Assembly: GCA_029264995.1 (NCBI GenBank)
Contig: JAJUKC010000017.1
Coordinates: forward strand, 1-37,574
Direction of reading: 5' to 3'
DNA length: 37,574 nt
Source: Marinobacter sp.
Lineage (GTDB): Bacteria; Pseudomonadota; Gammaproteobacteria; Pseudomonadales; Oleiphilaceae
Positions within the stretch are counted from its first letter, which is position 1, and every line of letters begins with the position of its first letter. The position numbers and the translations under genes are program-made. Below, one piece after another: positions 16,024-23,896 of the stretch. Under the pieces are notes generated by a model, which saw nothing but the letters and a program-made list of their open reading frames with translations, searched no databases and was not told where the DNA came from.

Positions 16024-18236
16024 CAGCTGTTGTCGCTTCCTGTCTTTGTCGCGGGTTCAAGTTGCTGCAGGCCATGTATCACCAGTTTGCGATCCAGCTT
16101 CTCCCGAATGCCTGAGGGGTTGCTCAACCCCATGCGTTCGAGCAGCACCGCGTACTTGCCAGTATCGTCTTCAGCCCGGATGGCCTGCCAAAGGGTCGCC
16201 AGTTTACCACGGGGAGTGGCGGTTGCGGCTTTCAGTCCTTTAAGGGCTTTCCCCAGGGTCAGCTCCTCATCGGTGAAATCCCGGCCGAACGGGAAAGCCG
16301 GGAACCAGTCGCCCTTGCCGGGCGCAGCCAGAGCCTGGCGCACTGAAGCCGGCGTATTGTTCTGCCAGTCCCCGGGCAAGCGGAAATCGTCACGGACCTT
16401 GCCTGCCTTCTGGGCCTGTTTCAGCAAATCCGCCTGGAAACGGGAATCGGCAATACGGATCAGCGCCAGGAAAACATCTTCATCGGACTGGCCCCGCAAA
16501 TCGGCAATGCCGTACTCGGTGATCACAATGTCCCGGAGATGTCTCGGAATGGTGCAATGGGCATAATTGAAGACAATGTTGGACACCACCTGACCTCCCG
16601 ACATGCGGGTAGCTCTCAGGGCCAGGATGGAACGCGCCCCGGGTAGCTCATGGGCCATGGAAACAAAGTTGTACTGGCCACCGACACCACTGACCACGCG
16701 GCCATCATCCAGCCCGTCTGACACCGCCGAACCATTGAGCGTGTACATCATTGCCGAGTTGATAAACCGGCCATGCAACCGCTGGGCGGCCTTGAGCTTC
16801 TGATCACCAAAACGGTGATCGTAAAGGTGGTTGATGAAGTTGACACTGGTCATGCAGATCTTGTCACGCTGCTCTGGCGACAGTTCCCGCAACGCCTGGT
16901 AGAAGGCCTCCGGCCCCACGTAGAAGCCACCGTGCATGGCAATACCACCGGTAAGCCTTGAACCAAGACCCAGGGCCGCCAGCGCCTCACGGGTCTGATC
17001 CTGGCTGAGGTCTGCTTCTACAGCGTGATCTTCACTCAGGCGCAGGCGTCCGCCACGGAATTCCACTGTGTCCCGCAGAATGCCGTACTGAATCAGCCAG
17101 TTGACATCCCGCGCCCGCAATGGCGAGTCGATCAGCCCTTCCCGGACCAGCACATCCAGCATATCCAGAGAGGGCTTCAGGGTGATTTCGCCCCGGTTGA
17201 TGAGAGTCTGCAAGCCGGCATGATCAAACACTTCCCGCTTCAGAATGCCCTCCTGCATCAGATACAGGAAACCGTCCACCATCATTTCACTACAGCCATA
17301 CAAGCCGGTCTCGAACGGGCCGGTGCCGCCGTAGCTGTTAACCACAGGGAACCTGGTTCCCACATCCAGATGATCGTAAACAGCGCGCCAGGCATCGTTG
17401 TGTTTGTGGCGCAGAATGGCGTTGTGAACCAGCGAGGCTCCCAGTGAACCGATGCCAACCTGAAGGGTTCCGCCATCCTTCAACAGGCAACTGGCGTAGA
17501 ATCCGATGAGGTGATCAGACGGACTGATGGCCATCTGAGGAGCCGAGAATAACGGATAGTCTGTCGATGGATGACTGAAGAGAAGATCAAACTGCTGTTC
17601 CTCGACGGCTGCATGATGGCCAAACCAGGGCAGGTTCTGGTTGATTTCGGCCACCATGGCCACCGGTACTCCCTGCTGTTCACGCTCCCGCAGCAGCGGC
17701 AGGATATCGAGCGACAGATCCGGGTTGCAGCTAAAGCTCACCTGGCCCGGAAAGCCATTGGGCTCGCCGGGGGAAACCATCTGCCCCACCACGTTCACAC
17801 CCTGCGCCATCAAGTCACGAACGGCATGAGTGTAGTTGGTACACACGTAGTTTCGTTGCTGGTTGCGATTGTTCAGATAGCTGCCGGCTTTGAAGAAAAA
17901 TTCAGACACCCGGACATTTTTCGGCAAGCGGTTTTTGGTGACATCGCGGGCATAGGCCAGCTCCGGAATATTGCCAAATAAGCGCCGGGCAAAGGGCCCC
18001 ATGAAACGTTTTTCCAGGGAAGAACTGCCCTCAGGTGCCAACAGCGAGAGCGCGGTCACAATATGCAGGTCAATTTCCGGATCGTCCTTGGCACGCTGAT
18101 AGAGCGCATTCACAAACCTCACCGGCTTGCCAAGACCCAGCGGCAGGCCCAGGGTGATGCGCTTGCCAACCCGCTCAATTACCTGATCAACACACCGTTC
18201 TGCGTCGTCGCAATAGACTCCGTTCTCTGCTGCCAT
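16023..18236 (-). CDS. Acetyl-CoA hydrolase/transferase family protein
   Basis: The 737-residue protein belongs to the acetyl-CoA hydrolase/CoA-transferase family, whose members move CoA between short acyl groups such as acetate, succinate or propionate. Recognisable segments are LGLPLGLGKPVRFVNALYQRA near the N-terminus, NSYGGTGPFETGLYGCSEM in mid-protein, containing a Glu that may be catalytic, and GVGGQYNFVSMAHELPGARSIL followed by ITEYGIADLRGQSDEDV near the C-terminal part. It is longer than the classical 500-residue enzymes but matches the long proteobacterial version. ATG 18236 with GAGGAG seven bases upstream is preferred over the TTG ten codons earlier. It is coupled to the FKBP gene. 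The acyl substrate is not predictable. Confidence 0.85.
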   Translation of the reverse strand: MAAENGVYCDDAERCVDQVIERVGKRITLGLPLGLGKPVRFVNALYQRAKDDPEIDLHIVTALSLLAPEGSSSLEKRFMGPFARRLFGNIPELAYARDVTKNRLPKNVRVSEFFFKAGSYLNNRNQQRNYVCTNYTHAVRDLMAQGVNVVGQMVSPGEPNGFPGQVSFSCNPDLSLDILPLLREREQQGVPVAMVAEINQNLPWFGHHAAVEEQQFDLLFSHPSTDYPLFSAPQMAISPSDHLIGFYASCLLKDGGTLQVGIGSLGASLVHNAILRHKHNDAWRAVYDHLDVGTRFPVVNSYGGTGPFETGLYGCSEMMVDGFLYLMQEGILKREVFDHAGLQTLINRGEITLKPSLDMLDVLVREGLIDSPLRARDVNWLIQYGILRDTVEFRGGRLRLSEDHAVEADLSQDQTREALAALGLGSRLTGGIAMHGGFYVGPEAFYQALRELSPEQRDKICMTSVNFINHLYDHRFGDQKLKAAQRLHGRFINSAMMYTLNGSAVSDGLDDGRVVSGVGGQYNFVSMAHELPGARSILALRATRMSGGQVVSNIVFNYAHCTIPRHLRDIVITEYGIADLRGQSDEDVFLALIRIADSRFQADLLKQAQKAGKVRDDFRLPGDWQNNTPASVRQALAAPGKGDWFPAFPFGRDFTDEELTLGKALKGLKAATATPRGKLATLWQAIRAEDDTGKYAVLLERMGLSNPSGIREKLDRKLVIHGLQQLEPATKTGSDNS

Positions 18237-18378
18237 TACCGGCTCCTCGTCGCTTGAGAATCTCAATTAAGGTGGATGATCACACGGCAGATTCAAGCTG
18301 ACAATGCGTCAGGTCATGACATTTTGATAAAGCGGAGGTACGAAAACAAAAGATGGCGGGCACGCCGAAGAACAGGGG

Positions 18379-18732
18379 TCAGAATTTCCAGCGCAGGTTC
18401 AGGCAGGCGCCTTCGTTCAGCAGTGCGATGCCGTGGTCGGGCTGAGCCGGGTCGGAGGCATAGGTCTTTTCAGCGGTGCGGGAACGGCTGAGGCTCAGAC
18501 TGAGCAGACGGGAACCGATAGCGGTCAGGACATCACTGCGGTCGTCTTCATAATCGCCGGACATCCATTCCTGGAGTTCATATACGTCCTCCGCTGTCGT
18601 CATTTCGTCGCGCTCGGCCATCATGCGCTCGGAGAGCATCGGCTCCGACAACATGGGCTGCGCAGCGTCTGCCCGCATCGCAAAGGCGACGCTATTCAGG
18701 GCTAGAAGGACGACGAACAGGCGAAGAATCAT
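18379..18732 (-). CDS. Small exported protein of unknown function
   Basis: This is a 117-residue product with a clear signal peptide (MILRLFVVLLALNSVAFAMRADA, about 23 residues, cleavage near ADA-AQP). A Met/Glu-rich segment follows with a short internal repeat, MLSEPMLSERMMAERDEM. The mature part is acidic in the middle (EWMSGDYEDDRSDVL) and ends ACLNLRWKF, with a single Cys. I do not recognise a family. The open frame extends 31 codons upstream, but the signal peptide indicates the ATG at 18732, although no good ribosome site precedes it. It may be a periplasmic protein; it stands alone between tas and the acetyl-CoA hydrolase gene. Confidence 0.6.
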   Translation of the reverse strand: MILRLFVVLLALNSVAFAMRADAAQPMLSEPMLSERMMAERDEMTTAEDVYELQEWMSGDYEDDRSDVLTAIGSRLLSLSLSRSRTAEKTYASDPAQPDHGIALLNEGACLNLRWKF

Positions 18733-18810
18733 GGCAACAGGAAATCCGGTATCGACATTGGCTTTATTTAATTCACAGTACCAAAGTCTAATGATTGCGA
18801 CGAAGATTGG

Positions 18811-18826
18811 TGTGATTTTGCACACA
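18811..18826 (-). promoter_or_regulatory. CRP/Vfr-like palindrome upstream of the small exported protein
   Basis: TGTGATTTTGCACACA matches the CRP consensus TGTGA-N6-TCACA at nine of ten defined positions and lies 79-94 bases upstream of the ATG at 18732. Flanking bases extend the dyad (TTGG on the left, AATT on the right, imperfect). It may be a cyclic-AMP-dependent control site. Confidence 0.4.
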
Positions 18827-18898
18827 ATTTCGCCAGCGTTCCGTCGCCTGGCACCAGCTTTTTTGTCAATAAATGATCACTTATATTGCAGTATGTAA

Positions 18899-18930
18899 CG
18901 ATCCTGCCGCTGGTCGGAGCGGCAGGATCG
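18899..18930. repeat. Perfect 13-bp inverted repeat (stem-loop)
   Basis: The arm at 18899-18911 (CGATCCTGCCGCT) is perfectly complementary to 18918-18930 around a six-base loop GGTCGG. It lies 35 bases beyond the tas stop codon. Neither side has a run of T, so it is not a classical intrinsic terminator; it may block 3' exonucleases or act with Rho for tas. Confidence 0.7.
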
Positions 18931-18965
18931 CACCTGGCTACTGCAAGCCCTTATGCATACAGTCT

Positions 18966-20003
18966 TCAAGGGCAGGGATAGGTGAACTCGGCATGGATCG
19001 CCTCGATGGCGGACACGAGGTCGGGGCTCAGAGTCACACTGGCTGCCCCGATGTTCTCCCTGAGCTGCTCCATGGTGGTTGCGCCAATGATGTTACTGGT
19101 TACGAACTCCCGACTGTTCACCCAGGCCAGTGCCAGTTGGGCCGGCGTGAGACCATGCTGGTGAGCCAGCTCAACATAGGCCCTCGTGGCGTCCGCCGCC
19201 CGGTCATTGGTATAGCGACTGAACCGCTCGTACAGAGTCAGCCGGGCCTTTTCCGGCCATTTGCCCCCCAGATATTTGCCGGTCAGCATGCCAAAGGCCA
19301 GTGGTGAATAGGCCAGCAGGCCGGTGCCTTCGCGATGGGCGAACTCCGCCAGGCCTGCTTCAAAGGAACGGTTCAACAGGTTGTAGGGGTTCTGGATAGA
19401 GACCACTCGAGGCCAGCCACGCTGCTCCGCCAGGCGCAGGTACTGCATGGTGCCCCACGGCGTCTCGTTGGACAGCCCGATGTGCCTGACCTTGCCTTCA
19501 CGCACCAGCTCATCCAATGCTTCCAGTGTTTCCTCAATGGGCGTCATCTGCTCATCGGGATTGCGAGCATAGCCAAGCTTGCCGAAGAAGTTGGTGCTCC
19601 GGTCCGGCCAGTGCACCTGGTAAAGATCGATGTAATCCGTCTGCAGGCGCTTCAGGCTGTCTTCACAGGCAGAACGGATATGCTCCCGGGTCAGCCTCGG
19701 GCCACCGCGCAAATACCCGAGGCCATTGCCCGGCCCGGCCACCTTGCTGGCGATCACCAGATCATCGCGCCGGCCACGGCGGGCCAGCCAGTTGCCCAGA
19801 TACTGCTCGGTCAGGCCCTGGGTTTCTGCTCTGGGTGGCACCGGATACATCTCGGCGGCATCGATGAAATTGATGCCCTGCTCCATGGCATAGTCAAGCT
19901 GCTCAAAGGCTTCCTGCTCGCTGTTCTGCTCGCCCCAGGTCATGGTTCCCAGGCAGATCAGGCTGACCTCGATATCTGTAAAGCCAAGTTTTCGCGTTTG
20001 CAT
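18966..20003 (-). CDS. tas: NADP(H)-dependent aldo-keto reductase, Tas family
   Basis: This 345-residue aldo/keto reductase aligns well from memory with E. coli Tas (346 residues). Shared segments are GTMTWGEQNSEQEAFEQLDYA, DAAEMYPVPPRAETQGLTE with the catalytic Asp and Tyr, ASKVAGP with the catalytic Lys, YQVHWP with the catalytic His, and the ending IHAEFTYPCP. Tas was named for suppressing tyrosine auxotrophy under starvation in E. coli; the physiological substrate is uncertain. ATG 20003 with AAGGAG five bases upstream is the start; the frame is open 20 codons further. It is divergent from the Pho-controlled glycosyltransferase gene. Confidence 0.92.
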   Translation of the reverse strand: MQTRKLGFTDIEVSLICLGTMTWGEQNSEQEAFEQLDYAMEQGINFIDAAEMYPVPPRAETQGLTEQYLGNWLARRGRRDDLVIASKVAGPGNGLGYLRGGPRLTREHIRSACEDSLKRLQTDYIDLYQVHWPDRSTNFFGKLGYARNPDEQMTPIEETLEALDELVREGKVRHIGLSNETPWGTMQYLRLAEQRGWPRVVSIQNPYNLLNRSFEAGLAEFAHREGTGLLAYSPLAFGMLTGKYLGGKWPEKARLTLYERFSRYTNDRAADATRAYVELAHQHGLTPAQLALAWVNSREFVTSNIIGATTMEQLRENIGAASVTLSPDLVSAIEAIHAEFTYPCP

Positions 20004-20056
20004 GGAATCTCCTTGCATTGGGTCGATAAGAGACGGGGTAAAAACACGTAAACGGA

Positions 20057-20101
20057 ATGTCACGGAGTTGTCGCATTTCTGTCATGGCGCCTTTCCATAG
20101 T
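20057..20101 (+). promoter_or_regulatory. PhoB boxes and -10 of the glycosyltransferase-PAP2 operon
   Basis: Three 7-mers lie in exact 11-bp register: ATGTCAC (20057-20063), TTGTCGC (20068-20074) and CTGTCAT (20079-20085), the last being the perfect Pho half site. Ten bases after it comes CATAGT (20096-20101, 4/6 match to -10). This is the standard layout of a PhoB-activated promoter lacking a -35 box. Transcription would begin near 20108. Confidence 0.75.
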
Positions 20102-20134
20102 AAAGGCATGACAGCAGAACCTTCAGGAACCCCC

Positions 20135-21355
20135 GTGACCGAAGCCCAGTTGACCGAACGGCGACCGCAACACATTACCATTGTTTCCGAGACGTTTCCG
20201 CCGGAAATCAATGGTGTTGCCAACACCATGCGGCACCTGTGTCAGGGTCTGATGCAACGGGGTCACCATGTAACCGTGGTGCGCCCCCGACAGCCCCACG
20301 AACAGAAAGGACTGTTTGAGAGCACCGGCAGCGGGCTGTTTTCCACCGAACTGGTGGTCAATGGCCTGCCCCTGCCCGGCTACGCAGATCTGCGCTTCGG
20401 TACCGCCCGCCCCTCAAGCCTGAAAAAGCTCTGGCAGAAACAACGGCCCGATGGCATTTATGTGGCGACTCAGGGCCCCCTGGGCGTGGCGGCAGTGAAC
20501 GCGGCTCGCAGCCTGGCCCTGCCAGTCAGTTCCGGGTTTCATACCAATTTTCACCAGTACTCGCGTTATTACGGAGCATGCCTGCTCGAACGTTTGCTGT
20601 GTGCCTACGGTCGCTGGTTCCATAACAGGACAGCCATCACCCTGGTGCCTACCGGACGCATGCAGCGGGTTACCCGGGACATGGGGATCACCCGCACCGG
20701 CCTCTGGAGCCGGGGCGTGGATTGCCAGCGCTTCACCCCCCACAAACGCGACCAATCCCTGCGTCGGCAATGGGGGCTACACGACAACGAACGTGCCGTA
20801 CTCTATGTCGGACGCCTGGCGGCAGAAAAAAACCTGCGCATGGCCGTTGCCTGCTTCGAGCGTATTCGCGGCCTGCATCCTAACGCCCGCTTCGTACTGG
20901 TAGGGGATGGCCCCATGCGCCGCCCCCTGGAAGACCGACACCCGGACTACATTTTCTGTGGCACCCGGCGAGGCGAAGATCTGGCCCGGCACTATGCCTC
21001 CGGTGACCTGTTCCTGTTTCCCAGTAAAACCGACACCTTCGGCAACGTGGTGCTGGAAGCCATGGCCAGCGGACTGGGCATCGTCGCCTTCGACGACGCC
21101 GCAGCCGCAGAACACATCCGGCATGACGAAAACGGCATGAAAGCGGAGCTGGCCGACGACGACGCCTTTATCAATCACGCCCTGAGACTGGCCGACCAGC
21201 CCTCACTGTTGAACCGAGTCCGCGCCCAGGCTCGCCTGGACGCCCTTGAATTGAGTTGGAGCAGCCAGATCGACCAGTTTGAACAGCTGGTTTTAAACCA
21301 AACTGCACAGGCCCGATACCATGGCATTAACAAGCAAGGCATCTCGCTTCTTTGA
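20135..21355 (+). CDS. Glycosyltransferase family 4 (SqdX/MgtA-like), probable glycolipid synthase
   Basis: This GT-B-fold retaining glycosyltransferase has about 406 residues. The N-terminal domain begins ITIVSETFPPEINGVANT and contains SSGFHTNFHQYSRYYG; both are typical of the MgtA/SqdX/Agt group that glycosylates diacylglycerol or related lipids. The C-terminal donor domain has VLYVGRLAAEKNL, FVLVGDGPM and the E-X7-E motif FPSKTDTFGNVVLEAMASG. I prefer the GTG at 20135 (AGGAA five bases upstream) because the predicted transcript begins at about 20108, right on the alternative ATG (which would give 415 residues). Its 3' end overlaps the PAP2 gene by 35 bases. Role as a phosphate-starvation glycolipid enzyme is inferred from the Pho boxes. 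Confidence 0.82.
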   Translation: MTEAQLTERRPQHITIVSETFPPEINGVANTMRHLCQGLMQRGHHVTVVRPRQPHEQKGLFESTGSGLFSTELVVNGLPLPGYADLRFGTARPSSLKKLWQKQRPDGIYVATQGPLGVAAVNAARSLALPVSSGFHTNFHQYSRYYGACLLERLLCAYGRWFHNRTAITLVPTGRMQRVTRDMGITRTGLWSRGVDCQRFTPHKRDQSLRRQWGLHDNERAVLYVGRLAAEKNLRMAVACFERIRGLHPNARFVLVGDGPMRRPLEDRHPDYIFCGTRRGEDLARHYASGDLFLFPSKTDTFGNVVLEAMASGLGIVAFDDAAAAEHIRHDENGMKAELADDDAFINHALRLADQPSLLNRVRAQARLDALELSWSSQIDQFEQLVLNQTAQARYHGINKQGISLL

Positions 21356-21869
21356 GTTGGCAGACCAGCGAGAGTTCGCGGTCTGCCAGGCCATTAACCG
21401 CAGCGTACGGTTCCGGCCGATTCTGGGGTATTTCCGAATCGTCAGCCGACTCGGCGACGGTTGGTTCTGGTACGCACTGATTCTGTCACTGCCTTTTTAC
21501 GCCGGAGGTTCCGGCCCGGCCCTGGCACTTCAAATGGCGCTTACCGGGCTCACCTGCACCCTTACCTACAAGGCCCTGAAACGCTGGCTGATCCGCGAAC
21601 GGCCTTTTATTTCCTTTCCGGTCATTAACTGCGCAACGCCGCCACTGGACAGGTACAGCTTCCCGTCCGGCCACACCCTGCACGCCGTGTGTTTTCAGGC
21701 CATGCTGTTTGTTGCGCTCCCGGCACTGGCCTGGTGCGTGCTTCCGTTCACATTGTCAGTGGCCGCATCACGGGTTATTCTCGGGCTCCACTACCCCAGC
21801 GACGTCCTGGCTGGCGCGTTGATTGGTGGCACCATGGGCTGGGCATCCATGCTGTGGCTGGCCGGCTGA
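21321..21869 (+). CDS. PAP2-family membrane phosphatase
   Basis: This is a 182-residue integral membrane phosphatase with the three PAP2 signatures: K-X6-RP (KRWLIRERPF near 90), PSGH (near 116) and SRX5HX3D (SRVILGLHYPSDV near 150). About five hydrophobic helices are visible. Members remove phosphate from phosphatidate, phosphatidylglycerol phosphate or undecaprenyl pyrophosphate. The gene starts inside the end of the glycosyltransferase gene, so the two are co-expressed. In this context release of diacylglycerol from phosphatidate as acceptor for the glycosyltransferase is an attractive but untested role. Confidence 0.88.
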   Translation: MALTSKASRFFELADQREFAVCQAINRSVRFRPILGYFRIVSRLGDGWFWYALILSLPFYAGGSGPALALQMALTGLTCTLTYKALKRWLIRERPFISFPVINCATPPLDRYSFPSGHTLHAVCFQAMLFVALPALAWCVLPFTLSVAASRVILGLHYPSDVLAGALIGGTMGWASMLWLAG

Positions 21870-22020
21870 GCCCGACGCGGGAAAATGCTTCATTCTGGTC
21901 TGCACTGATTCCGGAGAATTCCTGCCGGAGTTAGTCATGAACACAAAGATCCGGCCGGGGCACCCTTGCCCTCTTCCGACACACTGTCACGTCAAAGCGG
22001 CAACCATACCGTTTTAACCT

Positions 22021-22049
22021 AAAAAAGTGCCGGATATGCCCGCAGGCAC
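22021..22049 (-). terminator. Intrinsic terminator of dinB
   Basis: On the minus strand GTGCC (22045-22049) pairs with GGCAC (22027-22031), with a further GG/CC pairing inside, and is followed by six T residues. It begins six bases after the dinB stop. Confidence 0.7.
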
Positions 22050-22054
22050 CGAAC

Positions 22055-23116
22055 TCAGTCAAACAGGCGTAACTGGGTGACCGGAGCATCGTCATTGCGG
22101 AACCGGACACCCACACCCAGCAGGCGAACCGGGCGATCTTTGGGCATCAGCTCTTCCAGCAGGGGCTGGAAATCCACCAGGGCCGGCTCGGTGACCGACT
22201 CCCGAACCCGCTCCAGCGTGTGGGTGGAAAAATCGCTGTAGCGGATTTTCACGAACAGCTTGTGTATTGGCTTGTGCCGCCCCTTGCGCGAGAGGCGAAG
22301 ATTGAGATCGGCCACCAGGGCCGGCATCACGGTATCGCAGGCGCTCCGGTCAGGAAGGTCTTGGGAAAAGGTGCGCTCGACGCTCACCGACTTGGCCACC
22401 CGCGACACCACAACGGGGCGGTCGTCCCGGCCATGGGCCATTTCAAACAAACGATAGCCCTGCTTGCCGAACTTCTCGATCAACACGTCGGCACCCAGTG
22501 CCTGCATATCGCCACAGGTTTTCACACCCAGGGCGTGCAGCCGGGCCGCGGTCACCTGCCCTACACCGAAGAGCTTTTCCACCGGCAGCTCGCGTACAAA
22601 GCCGGCCACCTCCGGCGGCGTAATCACAAACAAACCATCGGGCTTGCGCCAGTCGCTGGCAATTTTGGCGAGGAACTTGTTAGGGGCCACGCCGGCGGAA
22701 ATGGTAATGCCAACTTCCTGACTTACCCGCTCCCGTAAATGCCGGGCCATCAGGGTGGCACTGCCCTTAAACGCGTCAACGTCGGTCACATCCAGAAATG
22801 CCTCATCCAGGGACAAGGGCTCAACCAGATCGGTCATCTCCCGCAGTATCGCCATCACCTGCTGGGAAACCGCCCGGTAACGGGCCATATCCGGCGGTAC
22901 CGTGACCAGGCCCGGGCACAACCGCCGGGCCTCGCTGCCGGGCATGGCCGAACGCACGCCAAAAGCCCGGGCCCGGTAGTTGCAGGTGGTCACCACACCA
23001 CGACCGCCCTCGCCACCCACCGCCAGCGGCACATCCCGCAAGCTTGGGTCGTCACGCATCTCGACAGCGGCGTAAAAGCAGTCGCAGTCCACATGAATGA
23101 TCTTGCGCTGGGCCAT
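22055..23116 (-). CDS. dinB: DNA polymerase IV (Y-family translesion polymerase)
   Basis: Pol IV copies damaged DNA without proofreading and is part of the SOS response. The 353-residue protein begins [19 protein letters not shown] with the first metal-binding Asp. It has [15 protein letters not shown], the catalytic [10 protein letters not shown] near 103-112, a helix-hairpin-helix/thumb region ([15 protein letters not shown]) and a little-finger domain. It ends in QLRLFD, a beta-clamp binding motif of the QLxLF type. The ATG lacks a good ribosome site, but the N-terminus matches the family exactly. A perfect LexA box lies 24 bases upstream. Confidence 0.96.
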   Translation of the reverse strand: MAQRKIIHVDCDCFYAAVEMRDDPSLRDVPLAVGGEGGRGVVTTCNYRARAFGVRSAMPGSEARRLCPGLVTVPPDMARYRAVSQQVMAILREMTDLVEPLSLDEAFLDVTDVDAFKGSATLMARHLRERVSQEVGITISAGVAPNKFLAKIASDWRKPDGLFVITPPEVAGFVRELPVEKLFGVGQVTAARLHALGVKTCGDMQALGADVLIEKFGKQGYRLFEMAHGRDDRPVVVSRVAKSVSVERTFSQDLPDRSACDTVMPALVADLNLRLSRKGRHKPIHKLFVKIRYSDFSTHTLERVRESVTEPALVDFQPLLEELMPKDRPVRLLGVGVRFRNDDAPVTQLRLFD

Positions 23117-23139
23117 AGGGGCGGGCTCACGTTAACAAT

Positions 23140-23155
23140 CTGTACGTTTATACAG
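23140..23155 (-). promoter_or_regulatory. LexA (SOS) box in the dinB promoter
   Basis: CTGTACGTTTATACAG is a perfect CTGT-N8-ACAG LexA operator. Read on the minus strand it contains TATAAA (23147-23152), which fits as the dinB -10, so LexA would block RNA polymerase directly. It also lies about 75 bp upstream of the divergent DUF1244 start and could affect that promoter too. Confidence 0.88.
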
Positions 23156-23228
23156 CCTTGTATCTTACGGTAACATGCCGAGAATGTCAGGAAATCCCGA
23201 ATGTCCCGGCAAGCAACAGCGAGGCCCC

Positions 23229-23507
23229 ATGAGCAACCCGATTCCCGAGTCTGAACGCACCGAAATCGAAGCCGCCGCCTTCCGGCGCCTGGTAAAGCAC
23301 CTGCGTGAAAACACCGACGTCCAGAACATCGACCTGATGAACCTGGCGGGCTTCTGTCGCAACTGCTTGTCCAAATGGTATCGGGCCGAAGCGGGAGAGC
23401 GGGGGTTCGACATTTCAGATCCGGACGCCCGGGAAGAAATCTACGGCATGCCCTACGAAGAATGGAAAGCCAACTACCAGACCGGCCCCAAGCAGGATCA
23501 CAAATAA
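23229..23507 (+). CDS. DUF1244 family small protein
   Basis: This 92-residue protein matches the DUF1244 family nearly end to end: AAFRRLVKHLRENTDVQN, IDLMNLAGFCRNCLSKWY and YGMPYEEWKANYQ. It is helical and soluble, with two conserved Cys in the CRNC pattern. The function is unknown. ATG 23229 follows GAGG closely; the upstream 18 codons of open frame do not look conserved. Its TAA stop overlaps the next ATG by one base (TAATG), so it is translationally coupled to the HopJ-family gene, and through it to minC. Confidence 0.88.
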   Translation: MSNPIPESERTEIEAAAFRRLVKHLRENTDVQNIDLMNLAGFCRNCLSKWYRAEAGERGFDISDPDAREEIYGMPYEEWKANYQTGPKQDHK

Positions 23508-23896
23508 TGAATGTTAATGAAGCGGTTCGTATCCACCTGGCCTCAGTACAGGCCGGTCATGCCAATTTCGACGACACCCTGGAATTGATCAATCAGCACT
23601 TTGAATTCCGCCCAACCGGTTTCAGCAACGGCCCGCTTCGCAACGAGACCGGCGAGAACGCCGGCTCCTGCAGGGTCTTCGGCCTGGGTCAGTACTGTAA
23701 TCTGAGCGAGACCGACACCCTGCGCCTGTTCGCCCAACACTACGAGCAGGTGCTCGGCGACCCGGCCGGGGACAGCCATGGTAACATTCGCCAGTTTATC
23801 AGCACGGGCTGGTCCGGCATCCGTTTCGATGCCCCTCCGCTGCGCGCCCTCGGAGATGCCCATGCCTCAGACACCGGAGAACAGGTCCATCCATGA
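23507..23896 (+). CDS. HopJ type III effector family protein
   Basis: The 129-residue protein starts MNVNEAVRIHLASVQAG and contains FRPTGFSNGPLRNETGENAGSCRVFGL and GNIRQFISTGWSGIRF, the hallmarks of the HopJ (HopPmaJ) family. The name comes from a Pseudomonas syringae effector candidate. Most relatives sit in bacteria without type III secretion, and no secretion genes are visible here, so a housekeeping role is far more likely. It overlaps DUF1244 by one base at its start and minC by four bases (ATGA) at its end, implying tight co-translation. Confidence 0.87.
   Translation: MNVNEAVRIHLASVQAGHANFDDTLELINQHFEFRPTGFSNGPLRNETGENAGSCRVFGLGQYCNLSETDTLRLFAQHYEQVLGDPAGDSHGNIRQFISTGWSGIRFDAPPLRALGDAHASDTGEQVHP

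Noticed and set aside
15529..16566. 345-codon open frame opposite the FKBP and acetyl-CoA hydrolase genes
   Set aside because: Antisense to two genes joined by a TGATG coupling; no protein family resemblance.
23507..23896. HopJ-family gene as evidence of a type III secretion or virulence island
   Set aside because: No secretion, chaperone or harpin genes nearby, base composition equals its neighbours, and it is translationally coupled to housekeeping genes.
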